Source: Protonemura montana | Taxonomy: Eukaryota > Arthropoda > Insecta > Plecoptera > Nemouridae | Assembly: GCA_947568835.1 (NCBI GenBank) | Contig: OX387610.1 | Coordinates: forward strand, 17,221,050 to 17,285,049 | Direction: 5' to 3' | Length of the DNA: 64,000 bases | Shown here: positions 46,988-57,176 of the stretch, piece by piece | Layout: every line of letters starts with the position of its first letter | How positions within the stretch are numbered: the first letter of the stretch is position 1 | Notes under the pieces: generated by a model | Seen by the model: the letters and a program-made list of their open reading frames with translations, nothing else | The model's database searches: none | Told to the model about the DNA's origin: nothing | Position numbers and translations under genes: made by a program

Positions 46988-47706
46988 CCGGGGTTGTCCG
47001 GACGATATAGTCAGTGGACACCAGTAGCCGCGAGTGACCGTAAATGATGGGACTCAGGTACGGCCATCACGCCACCGGTGCCCCCATCCTCATCCACGCG
47101 TGAAAGGTTAATGTTTCAGGCAAGCCGATTGACTGGGGGTGGATTAGCCCCCAGCCTCCTGTTTAAGGTGAAGCGGTAACTAAAGAAGTGTGTTGTTGCT
47201 ACCCTCTATTTGTTCCACATTATGAACTAGAGAGGTAGCTCCTCAACCCCCAAGAAAAACTTTTCCACCCGTACAGGTGACCGCGCACGGCAAACACGCA
47301 GGCAAGTGTTCTGATCTGTACAGGGGGTCGGCCGAAAGAGAAGACAGAAGAATATAGGATAGTGAAGGTAAAGAGGTAAGGAAGCAGACTCGAGGACTCC
47401 CTGCACAGATCCAAGTCACCAGGGTACTGGAGCTTGCATCGACTCGACATTCAACCAAATCTGTTCCAGTTTCGTTGCCAGGTCGTCATAAGGGAGGGCG
47501 CCACACCGCTGTCGCAGAAGGCAGACGGGGGCTTCAGGAGGTGGCAAGGAATGAAACAAGAAGCGAGGCGAAGAGAAGATAGTGAAATGAAGAGAGGAGA
47601 GAAAAAGAGCGCACAGATCCTCCTAAGACCAAAGTCCGTGTCCCGCGACAGCGGCGCGGCCGGACCATTCTTTGTCTGGATCCTCGCCGGGAGCCTGTCC
47701 GGTATA

Positions 47707-47808
47707 GGAGACCTTATGGGGAGCGAAACCTCCCCACCGGCAGAGCCTCCCGGGTCATTGGATCACACAAACCCCCTCACCACGGTAAGGTGATAGTCCT
47801 CGAGGGGG
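47707..47808 (-). ncRNA. Candidate HDV-like self-cleaving ribozyme at the element 5' end
   Basis: The first nucleotides of the element fold in the HDV order. P1 is CCCCCT (47808-47803) with AGGGGG (47777-47772). P3 is CACC (47792-47789) with GGTG (47781-47778), closing a 7-nt loop TTACCGT that holds the CC expected to form P1.1. P2 is GAGGAC (47801-47796) with GTCTCC (47712-47707), with one mismatch and one G-U pair. P4 is GGGGAG (47735-47730) with CTCCCC (47723-47718). A C followed by ATAAG joins P4 to P2, close to the catalytic CUAAG of HDV. Cleavage would fall exactly at the element's first base. Such ribozymes are known in R2, RTE and L1Tc elements. Weak points are the long 36-nt P1-P4 joiner, the imperfect P2 and a non-G first base. 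Confidence 0.45.
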
Positions 47809-47821
47809 CATTCTAGCCAGA
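47809..47821. repeat. Target-site duplication, right copy (13 bp)
   Basis: cattctagccaga at the element's 5' end, identical to 41603-41615. The array continues from it exactly as in uninterrupted HORs (cgctccagactatctgctac). Confidence 0.92.
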
Positions 47822-50546
47822 CGCTCCAGACTATCTGCTACGCTAGCCAGAGGCTCCAGACACTCTGCCACGCTAAATAGACGCTCCAGACACTCTGCCT
47901 TGCTACCCAGAATCTCCAGACACTCTGCCTCGCTAGCCAGGCGCTCCAGACACTCTGCCTCGCTACCCAGACGCTTTAGACTATCTGCCACGCTAGCCAG
48001 TGGCTCCAGACACTCTGCCACGCTAGCTAGACGTTCCAGGCACTCTGCCTCGCTACTTAGACGCTCCAGAAACTCTGCCTCACTAGCCAGGCACTCCAGA
48101 CACTCTGGCTCGCTACCCAGACGATCCAGACACTCTGCCTCCCTAGCCAGCCGCTCCAGACACTCTGCCATGCTAGCCAGAGATTTCAGACACTCTGCTA
48201 CGCTAGCCAGACGCTCCAGACACTCTGCCACGCTAGCCAGAGGCTGAAGACACTCTGCAATGCTAGCCAGACGCTCCAGACACTCTGCCACGCTAGCTAG
48301 ACGCTCCAGACACTCTGATTCGCTACTTAGACGCTCCAGACACCTTGCCTCGCTACCCAGACGCTCCAGACACTCTGCCTCGCTACCTAGACGCTTCAGA
48401 CTATCTGCCACGCTAATCAGTGGCTCCAGACACTCTGCCACGCTAGCTAGACGCTCCAGGCACTCTGTCTCGCTACTTAGACGCTCCAGACACTGTGCCT
48501 CGCTAGCCAGGCACTCCAGACACTCTGATTCACTACCCAGACGTTCCAGACACTTTGCCTCGCTACCCAGACGCTCCAGACTATCTGCAACGCTAGCCAG
48601 TGGCTCCAGCCACTCTGCCACGCTAGCTAGACGCTCCAGGCACTCTGCCTCGCTACTCAGACGCTCCAGACACTCTGCAATGCTAGCCAGACGCTCCAGA
48701 CACTCTGCCACGCTAGCCAGGCACTCCAGACACTCTGATTCACTACCCAGACGTTCCAGACACTTTGCCTCGCTACCCAGACGCTCCAGACTATCTGCAA
48801 CGCTAGCCAGTGGCTCCAGACTCTCTGCCTCGCTAGCCAGGCGCTCCAGACACTCTGCCACGCTAGCCAGACGCTCCAGACACTCTGATTCGCTACCCAG
48901 ACGTTCAAGACACTTTGCCTCGCTCCTGAGACGCTCCAGACACTCTGCCTCGTTAGCCAGGCGCTTCAGAAGCTCTGCCTCGCTAGCCAGGCGCTCCAGA
49001 CACTCTGCCATTCTAGCCAGACGCTCCAGACTATCTGCTACGCTAGCCAGAGGCTCCAGACACTCTGCCACGCTAGTTAGTGGCTCCAGCCACTCTGCCA
49101 GGCTAGCTCGACGCTCCAGGCACTCTGCCTCGCTACTTAGACGCTCCAGACACTCTGCCTCGGTAGCCAGGCGCTTCAGACACTCTGGCTGGCAACCCAG
49201 ACGCTCCAGACACACTGCCTCGCTAGCCAGTGGCTCCAGAATATCTGCCACGCTAGCCAGAGGCTGCAGACACTCTGCAATGCTAGCCAGACGCTCCAGA
49301 CACTCTGCCACGCTAGCCAGAGGCTGAAGACACTCTGCAATGCTAGCCAGACGCTCCAGACACTCTGCCACGCTAGCTAGACGCTCCAGACACTCTGATT
49401 CGCTACTTAGACGCTCCAGACACCTTGCCTCGCTACCCAGACACACCAGACACTCTGCCTCGCTAGCTAAACGCTCCAGACACTCTGCCTTGCTACCCAG
49501 ACCCTCCAGACACTCTGTCTCGCTAGCCATGCGCTCCAGAATTTCTGCCTCGCTACCCAGACGCTCCAGACTATCTGCCACGCTAGCCAGGGGCTCCAGA
49601 CTATCTGCCACGCTAGCCAGAGGCTCCAGACACTCTGCCACGCTTGTTAGACAATCCAGACTTTCTGCCTCGCTAGCCAGGCGCTCCAGACACTCTGCCT
49701 CGCTAGCCAGACGCTCCAGACACTCTGCCTCGTTAGCCAGGCGCTTCAGAAGCTCTGCCTCGATAGCCAGGCGCTCCAGACACTCTGCCATTCTAGCCAG
49801 ACGCTCCAGACTATCTGCTACGCTAGCCAGAGGCTCCAGACACTCTGCCACGCTAAATAGACGCTCCAGACACTCTGCCTTGCTACCCAGAATCTCCAGA
49901 CACTCTGCCTCGCTAGCCAGGCGCTCCAGACACTCTGCCTCGCTACCCAGACGCTTTAGACTATCTGCCACGCTAGCCAGTGGCTCCAGACACTCTGCCA
50001 CGCTAGCTAGACGCTCCAGGCACTCTGCCTCGCTACTTAGACGCTCCAGAAACTCTGCCTCACTAGCCAGGCACTCCAGACACTCTGGCTCGCTACCCAG
50101 ACGATCCAGACACTCTGCCTCCCTAGCCAGCCGCTCCAGACACTCTGCCATGCTAGCCAGAGATTTCAGACACTCTGCTACGCTAGCTAGACGCTCCAGA
50201 CACTCTGCCACGCTAGCTAGACGCTCCAGACACTCTGCCTTGCTACTTAGACCCTCCAGACACTCTGCCTCGCTAGCCAGGCGCTCCAGACACTCTGCCT
50301 CGCTACCCAGACGCTCCAGACTATTTGCCACGCTAGCCAGTGGCTCCAGACTATCTGCCACGCTAGCCAGAGGCTGCAGACACTCTGCAATGCTAGCCAG
50401 ACGCTCCAGACACTCTGCCACGCTAGCCAGAGGCTGAAGACACTCTGCAATGCTAGCCAGGCGCTCCAGACACTCTGCTTCGCTAGCCAGCCGCTCCAGA
50501 CACTCTGCCATGCTAGCCAGACGCTTCAGACACTCTGGCTAGCTAC

Positions 50547-52646
50547 CCAGACTCTCCAGACACTCTGCCTCGCTAGCCAGGCGCTCCAGACACTCTGCCA
50601 CGCTAGCCAGACGCTCCAGACACTCTGATTCGCTACCCAGACGTTCAAGACACTTTGCCTCGCTCCCCAGACGCTCCAGACACTCTGCCTCGTTAGCCAG
50701 GCGCTTCAGAAGCTCTGCCTCGCTAGCCAGGCGCTCCAGACACTCTTCCATTCTAGCCAGACGCTCCAGACTATCTGCTACGCTAGCCAGAGGCTCCAGA
50801 CACTCTGCCACGCTAAATAGACGCTCCAGACACTCTGCCTTGCTACCCAGAATCTCCAGACACTCTGCCTCGCTAGCCAGGCGCTCCAGACACTCTGCCT
50901 CGCTACCCAGACGCTTTAGACTATCTGCCACGCTAGCCAGTGGCTCCAGACACTCTGCCACGCTAGCTAGACGTTCCAGGCACTCTGCCTCGCTACTTAG
51001 ACGCTCCAGAAACTCTGCCTCACTAGCCAGGCACTCCAGACACTCTGGCTCGCTACCCAGACGATCCAGACACTCTGCCTCCCTAGCCAGCCGCTCCAGA
51101 CACTCTGCCATGCTAGCCAGAGATTTCAGACACTCTGCTACGCTAGCCAGACGCTCCAGACACTCTGCCACGCTAGCCAGAGGCTGAAGACACTCTGCAA
51201 TGCTAGCCAGACGCTCCAGACACTCTGCCACGCTAGCTAGACGCTCCAGACACTCTGATTCGCTACTTAGACGCTCCAGACACCTTGCCTCGCTACCCAG
51301 ACGCTCCAGACACTCTGCCTCGCTACCTAGACGCTTCAGACTATCTGCCACGCTAATCAGTGGCTCCAGACACTCTGCCACGCTAGCTAGACGCTCCAGG
51401 CACTCTGTCTCGCTACTTAGACGCTCCAGACACTGTGCCTCGCTAGCCAGGCACTCCAGACACTCTGATTCGCTACCCAGACGTTCCAGACACTTTGCCT
51501 CGCTACCCAGACGCTCCAGACTATCTGCAACGCTAGCCAGTGGCTCCAGCCACTCTGCCACGCTAGCTAGACGCTCCAGGCACTCTGCCTCGCTACTCAG
51601 ACGCTCCAGACACTCTGCAATGCTAGCCAGACGCTCCAGACACCTTGCCTCGCTACCCAGACACACCAGACACTCTGCCTCGCTAGCTAAACGCTCCAGA
51701 CAATCTGCCTTGCTACCCAGACCCTCCAGACACTCTGTCTCGCTAGCCAGTGGCTCCAGACTATCTGCCACGCTAGCCAGAGGCTCCAGACACTCTGCCA
51801 CGCTTGTTAGACAATCCAGACTTTCTGCCTTGCTAGCCAGGCGCTCCAGACACTCTGCCTCGCTAGCCAGACGCTCCAGACACTCTGCCTCGTTAGCCAG
51901 GCGCTTCAGAAGCTCTGCCTCGCTAGCCAGGCGCTCCAGACACTCTGCCATTCTAGCCAGACGCTCCAGACCATCTGCTACGCTAGCCAGAGGCTCCAGA
52001 CACTCTGCCACGCTAAATAGACGCTCCAGACACTCTGCCTTGCTACCCAGAATCTCCAGACACTTTGCCTCGCTACCCAGACGCTCCAGACTATCTGCAA
52101 CGCTAGCCAGTGGCTCCAGCCACTCTGCCACGCTAGCTAGACGCTCCAGGCACTCTGCCTCGCTACTCAGACGCTCCAGACACTCTGCAATGCTAGCCAG
52201 ACGCTCCAGACACTCTGCCACGCTAGCTAGACGCTCCAGACACTCTGATTCGCTACTTAGACGCTCCAGACACCTTGCCTCGCTACCCAGACACACCAGA
52301 CACTCTGGCTCGCTAGCTAAACGCTCCAGACACTCTGCCTTGCTACCCAGACCCTCCAGACACTCTGTCTCGCTAGCCATGCGCTCAAGAATTTCTGCCT
52401 CGCTACCCAGACGCTCCAGACTATCTGCCACGCTAGCCAGTGGCTCCAGACTATCTGCCACGCTAGCCAGAGGCTCCAGACACTCTGCCACGCTTGTTAG
52501 ACAATCCAGACACTCTGCCACGCTAGCCAGAGGCTGAAGACACTCTGCAATGCTAGCCAGGCGCTCCAGACACTCTGCTTCGCTAGCCAGCCGCTCCAGA
52601 CACTCTGCCATGCTAGCCAGACGCTTCAGACACTCTGGCTAGCTAC
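50547..52646. repeat. HOR, 70 units (2,100 bp)
   Basis: Open minus-strand frame 50539-52611 (690 codons). It shares the rare cactcttccattctag variant (about 50745) with the blocks at 57177 and 60147. Compared with them it has lost most of the right half: near 52500 a gttagacaatcc unit joins directly to a cactctgccacgctagccag unit. It looks like a deletion derivative of the 95-99-unit type. Confidence 0.8.
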
Positions 52647-55600
52647 CCAGACTCTCCAGACACTCTGCCTCGCTAGCCAGGCGCTCCAGACACTCTGCCA
52701 CGCTAGCCAGACGCTCCAGACACTCTGATTCGCTACCCAGACGTTCAAGACACTTTGCCTCGCTCCCCAGACGCTCCAGACACTCTGCCTCGTTAGCCAG
52801 GCGCTTCAGAAGCTCTGCCTCGCTAGCCAGGCGCTCCAGACACTCTGCCATTCTAGCCAGACGCTCCAGACTATCTGCTACGCTAGCCAGAGGCTCCAGA
52901 CACTCTGCCACGCTAAATAGACGCTCCAGACACTCTGCCTTGCTACCCAGAATCTCCAGACACTCTGCCTCGCTAGCCAGGCGCTCCAGACACTCTGCCT
53001 CGCTACCCAGACGCTTTAGACACTCTGCCACGCTAGCTAGACGTTCCAGGCACTCTGCCTCGCTACTTAGACGCTCCAGAAACTCTGCCTCACTAGCCAG
53101 GCACTCCAGACACTCTGGCTCGCTACCCAGACGATCCAGACACTCTGCCTCCCTAGCCAGCCGCTCCAGACACTCTGCCATGCTAGCCAGAGATTTCAGA
53201 CACTCTGCTACGCTAGCCAGACGCTCCAGACACTCTGCCACGCTAGCCAGAGGCTGAAGACACTCCGCAATGCTAGCCAGACGCTCCAGACACTCTGCCA
53301 CGCTAGCTAGACGCTCCAGACACTCTGATTCGCTACTTAGACGCTCCAGACACCTTGCCTCGCTACCCAGACGCTCCAGACACTCTGCCTCGCTACCTAG
53401 ACGCTTCAGACTATCTGCCACGCTAATCAGTGGCTCCAGACACTCTGCCACGCTAGCTAGACGCTCCAGGCACTCTGTCTCGCTACTTAGACGCTCCAGA
53501 CACTGTGCCTCGCTAGCCAGGCACTCCAGACACTCTGATTCGCTACCCAGACGTTCCAGACACTTTGCCTCGCTACCCAGACGCTCCAGACTATCTGCAA
53601 CGCTAGCCAGTGGCTCCAGCCACTCTGCCACGCTAGCTAGACGCTCCAGGCACTCTGCCTCGCTACTCAGACGCTCCAGACACTCTGCAATGCTAGCCAG
53701 ACGCTCAAGACACTCTGCCACGCTAGCTAGACGCTCCAGACACTCTGATTCGCTACTTAGACGCTCCAGACACCTTGCCTCGCTACCCAGACACACCAGA
53801 CACTCTGCCTCGCTAGCTAAACGCTCCAGACAATCTGCCTTGCTACCCAGACCCTCCAGACACTCTGTCTCGCTAGCCATGCGCTCAAGAATTTCTGCCT
53901 CGCTACCCAGACGCTCCAGACTATCTGCCACGCTAGCCAGTGGCTCCAGACTATCTGCCACGCTAGCCAGAGGCTCCAGACACTCTGCCACGCTTGTTAG
54001 ACAATCCAGACTTTCTGCCTTGCTAGCCAGGCGCTCCAGACACTCTGCCTCGCTAGCCAGACGCTCCAGACACTCTGCCTCGTTAGCCAGGCGCTTCAGA
54101 AGCTCTGCCTCGCTAGCCAGGCGCTCCAGACACTCTGCCATTCTAGCCAGACGCTCCAGACCATCTGCTACGCTAGCCAGAGGCTCCAGACACTCTGCCA
54201 CGCTAAATAGACGCTCCAGACACTCTGCCTTGCTACCCAGAATCTCCAGACACTTTGCCTCGCTACCCAGACGCTCCAGACTATCTGCAACGCTAGCCAG
54301 TGGCTCCAGCCACTCTGCCACGCTAAATAGACGCTCCAGACACTCTGCCTTGCTACCCAGAATCTCCAGACACTCTGCCTCGCTAGCCAGGCGCTTCAGA
54401 AGCTCTGCCTCGCTAGCCAGGCGCTCCAGACACTCTGCCATTCTAGCCAGACGCTCCAGACTATCTGCTACGCTAGCCAGAGGCTCCAGACACTCTGCCA
54501 CGCTAAATAGACGCTCCAGACACTCTGCCTTGCTACCCAGAATCTCCAGACACTCTGCCTCGCTAGCCAGGCGCTCCAGACACTCTGCCTCGCTACCCAG
54601 ACGCTTTAGACTATCTGCCACGCTAGCCAGTGGCTCCAGACACTCTGCCACGCTAGCTAGACGTTCCAGGCACTCTGCCTCGCTACTTAGACGCTCCAGA
54701 AACTCTGCCTCACTAGCCAGGCACTCCAGACACTCTGGCTCGCTACCCAGACGATCCAGACACTCTGCCTCCCTAGCCAGCCGCTCCAGACACTCTGCCA
54801 TGCTAGCCAGAGATTTCAGACACTCTGCTACGCTAGCCAGACGCTCCAGACACTCTGCCACGCTAGCCAGAGGCTGAAGACACTCTGCAATGCTAGCCAG
54901 ACGCTCCAGACACTCTGCCACGCTAGCTAGACGCTCCAGACACTCTGATTCGCTACTTAGACGCTCCAGACACCTTGCCTCGCTACCCAGACGCTCCAGA
55001 CACTCTGCCTCGCTACCTAGACGCTTCAGACTATCTGCCACGCTAATCAGTGGCTCCAGACACTCTGCCACGCTAGCTAGACGCTCCAGGCACTCTGTCT
55101 CGCTACTTAGACGCTCCAGACACTGTGCCTCGCTAGCCAGGCACTCCAGACACTCTGATTCACTACCCAGACGTTCCAGACACTTTGCCTCGCTACCCAG
55201 ACGCTCCAGACTATCTGCAACGCTAGCCAGTGGCTCCAGCCACTCTGCCACGCTAGCTAGACGCTCCAGGCACTCTGCCTCGCTACTCAGACGCTCCAGA
55301 CACTCTGCAATGCTAGCCAGACGCTCCAGACACTCTGCCACGCTAGCCAGGCACTCCAGACACTCTGATTCACTACCCAGACGTTCCAGACACTTTGCCT
55401 CGCTACCCAGACGCTCCAGACTATCTGCAACGCTAGCCAGTGGCTCCAGACTCTCTGCCTCGCTAGCCAGGCGCTCCAGACACTCTGCCACGCTAGCCAG
55501 ACGCTCCAGACACTCTGATTCGCTACCCAGACGTTCAAGACACTTTGCCTCGCTCCTGAGACGCTCCAGACACTCTGCCTCGTTAGCCAGGCGCTTCAGA

Positions 55601-57141
55601 AGCTCTGCCTCGCTAGCCAGGCGCTCCAGACACTCTGCCATTCTAGCCAGACGCTCCAGACTATCTGCTACGCTAGCCAGAGGCTCCAGACACTCTGCCA
55701 CGCTAGTTAGTGGCTCCAGCCACTCTGCCAGGCTAGCTCGACGCTCCAGGCACTCTGCCTCGCTACTTAGACGCTCCAGACACTCTGCCTCGCTAGCCAG
55801 GCGCTTCAGACACTCTGGCTGGCAACCCAGACGCTCCAGACACACTGCCTCGCTAGCCAGTGGCTCCAGAATATCTGCCACGCTAGCCAGAGGCTGCAGA
55901 CACTCTGCAATGCTAGCCAGACGCTCCAGACACTCTGCCACGCTAGCCAGAGGCTGAAGACACTCTGCAATGCTAGCCAGACGCTCCAGACACTCTGCCA
56001 CGCTAGCTAGACGCTCCAGACACTCTGATTCGCTACTTAGACGCTCCAGACACCTTGCCTCGCTACCCAGACACACCAGACACTCTGCCTCGCTAGCTAA
56101 ACGCTCCAGACACTCTGCCTTGCTACCCAGACCCTCCAGACACTCTGTCTCGCTAGCCATGCGCTCCAGAATTTCTGCCTCGCTACCCAGACGCTCCAGA
56201 CTATCTGCCACGCTAGCCAGGGGCTCCAGACTATCTGCCACGCTAGCCAGAGGCTCCAGACACTCTGCCACGCTTGTTAGACAATCCAGACTTTCTGCCT
56301 CGCTAGCCAGGCGCTCCAGACACTCTGCCTCGCTAGCCAGACGCTCCAGACACTCTGCCTCGTTAGCCAGGCGCTTCAGAAGCTCTGCCTCGCTAGCCAG
56401 GCGCTCCAGACACTCTGCCATTCTAGCCAGACGCTCCAGACTATCTGCTACGCTAGCCAGAGGCTCCAGACACTCTGCCACGCTAAATAGACGCTCCAGA
56501 CACTCTGCCTTGCTACCCAGAATCTCCAGACACTCTGCCTCGCTAGCCAGGCGCTCCAGACACTCTGCCTCGCTACCCAGACGCTTTAGACTATCTGCCA
56601 CGCTAGCCAGTGGCTCCAGACACTCTGCCACGCTAGCTAGACGCTCCAGGCACTCTGCCTCGCTACTTAGACGCTCCAGAAACTCTGCCTCACTAGCCAG
56701 GCACTCCAGACACTCTGGCTCGCTACCCAGACGATCCAGACACTCTGCCTCCCTAGCCAGCCGCTCCAGACACTCTGCCATGCTAGCCAGAGATTTCAGA
56801 CACTCTGCTACGCTAGCTAGACGCTCCAGACACTCTGCCACGCTAGCTAGACGCTCCAGACACTCTGCCTTGCTACTTAGACCCTCCAGACACTCTGCCT
56901 CGCTAGCCAGGCGCTCCAGACACTCTGCCTCGCTACCCAGACGCTCCAGACTATTTGCCACGCTAGCCAGTGGCTCCAGACTATCTGCCACGCTAGCCAG
57001 AGGCTGCAGACACTCTGCAATGCTAGCCAGACGCTCCAGACACTCTGCCACGCTAGCCAGAGGCTGAAGACACTCTGCAATGCTAGCCAGGCGCTCCAGA
57101 CACTCTGCTTCGCTAGCCAGCCGCTCCAGACACTCTGCCAT
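52639..57141 (-). other. Longest decapeptide-repeat ORF (1,500 codons), coding status doubtful
   Basis: Reads MAECLERLASEAECLERLAS and onward, ending ...CLESLGS-stop. Composition per decapeptide is acidic and Leu-rich with one Cys. Leu at positions 5 and 8 is almost invariant, although its codon varies (CTG, CTA, CTT, TTA). Comparable frames of 800-1,200 codons fill the other HORs. No signal peptide, domain, promoter, splice site or unique sequence is visible. Four of the six frames of the consensus unit lack stops, so long ORFs are expected by construction. I list it as a candidate, not as a gene. Confidence 0.2.
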
Positions 57142-57176
57142 GCTAGCCAGACGCTTCAGACACTCTGGCTAGCTAC
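52647..57176. repeat. HOR, 151 units (4,530 bp); empty-site paralogue of the interrupted HOR
   Basis: The minus-strand frame is open for 1,500 codons (52639-57141), the longest in the window. The block matches 39781-41615 plus 47822-50546 unit for unit, apart from one deleted unit near 53011, where ctttagac joins actctgccacg. Its right half, from 54452 on, has exactly the same length (2,725 bp) as the array to the right of the element. Confidence 0.82.
54439..54451. other. Empty (pre-insertion) copy of the LINE target site
   Basis: cattctagccaga with uninterrupted array on both sides. It sits at the position in the paralogous HOR that corresponds to the insertion point. The preceding units (caggcgcttcagaagctc, then ccaggcgctcc) match 41551-41602. 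Confidence 0.85.

Larger units (their letters stand above)
41616..47808 (-). mobile_element. I-group-like non-LTR retrotransposon (LINE), near full length
   Basis: A 6,193-bp element in minus orientation with, from 5' to 3': leader 47808-46912, gag-like ORF1 46911-45522 (one frameshift), ORF2 45437-41736 with endonuclease, reverse transcriptase and RNase H, a 120-bp 3'UTR and an (ATTC)n tail. It has no LTRs. A 13-bp target-site duplication flanks it. The combination of CCHC ORF1, APE endonuclease and RNase H in one ORF2 places it in the I superfamily in the broad sense; Jockey-clade relatives usually lack RNase H. Intact ORF2, perfect flanking duplication and an empty paralogous site indicate a young insertion. 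The exact clade needs an RT-domain tree. Confidence 0.93.
46912..47808 (-). other. Retrotransposon 5' leader (5'UTR)
   Basis: 897 bp with no credible ORF; several short frames on both strands have no recognisable content. The first 102 nt are highly structured (next entry). A perfect 15-bp dyad, cgttgaacttcaacg, lies at 46973-46987 close to the ORF1 start. The segment just before ORF1 (TGGTTGGGCTCCGTGGTGGG and onward) looks familiar to me from arthropod LINE leaders, which I cannot verify here. An internal pol II promoter is expected for such elements, but I cannot point to one. Confidence 0.8.
39781..50546. repeat. 152-unit HOR (4,560 bp) interrupted by the retrotransposon
   Basis: The two halves, 39781-41615 and 47822-50546, add up to 4,560 bp once the element and one target-site copy are left out. 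The intact paralogue is 52647-57176 (4,530 bp). It shares the rare aagacactccgcaatg variant (about 40421 and 53261) and differs by one deleted unit near 53011. Left-half minus-strand frame: 39773-41605 (610 codons). In the right half the frame runs out of the element's first bases into the array (47755-50511). Confidence 0.82.

Noticed and set aside
47220-47793. Short ORFs in the 5' leader (47220-47458 minus, 47434-47793 plus)
   Set aside because: Low-information frames in a structured leader, with no similarity to known ORF1 segments.
41616-47808. LTR retrotransposon or retrovirus-like element
   Set aside because: No terminal repeats, protease or integrase. The APE endonuclease and target-primed hallmarks (13-bp duplication, tetranucleotide tail) identify a non-LTR element.
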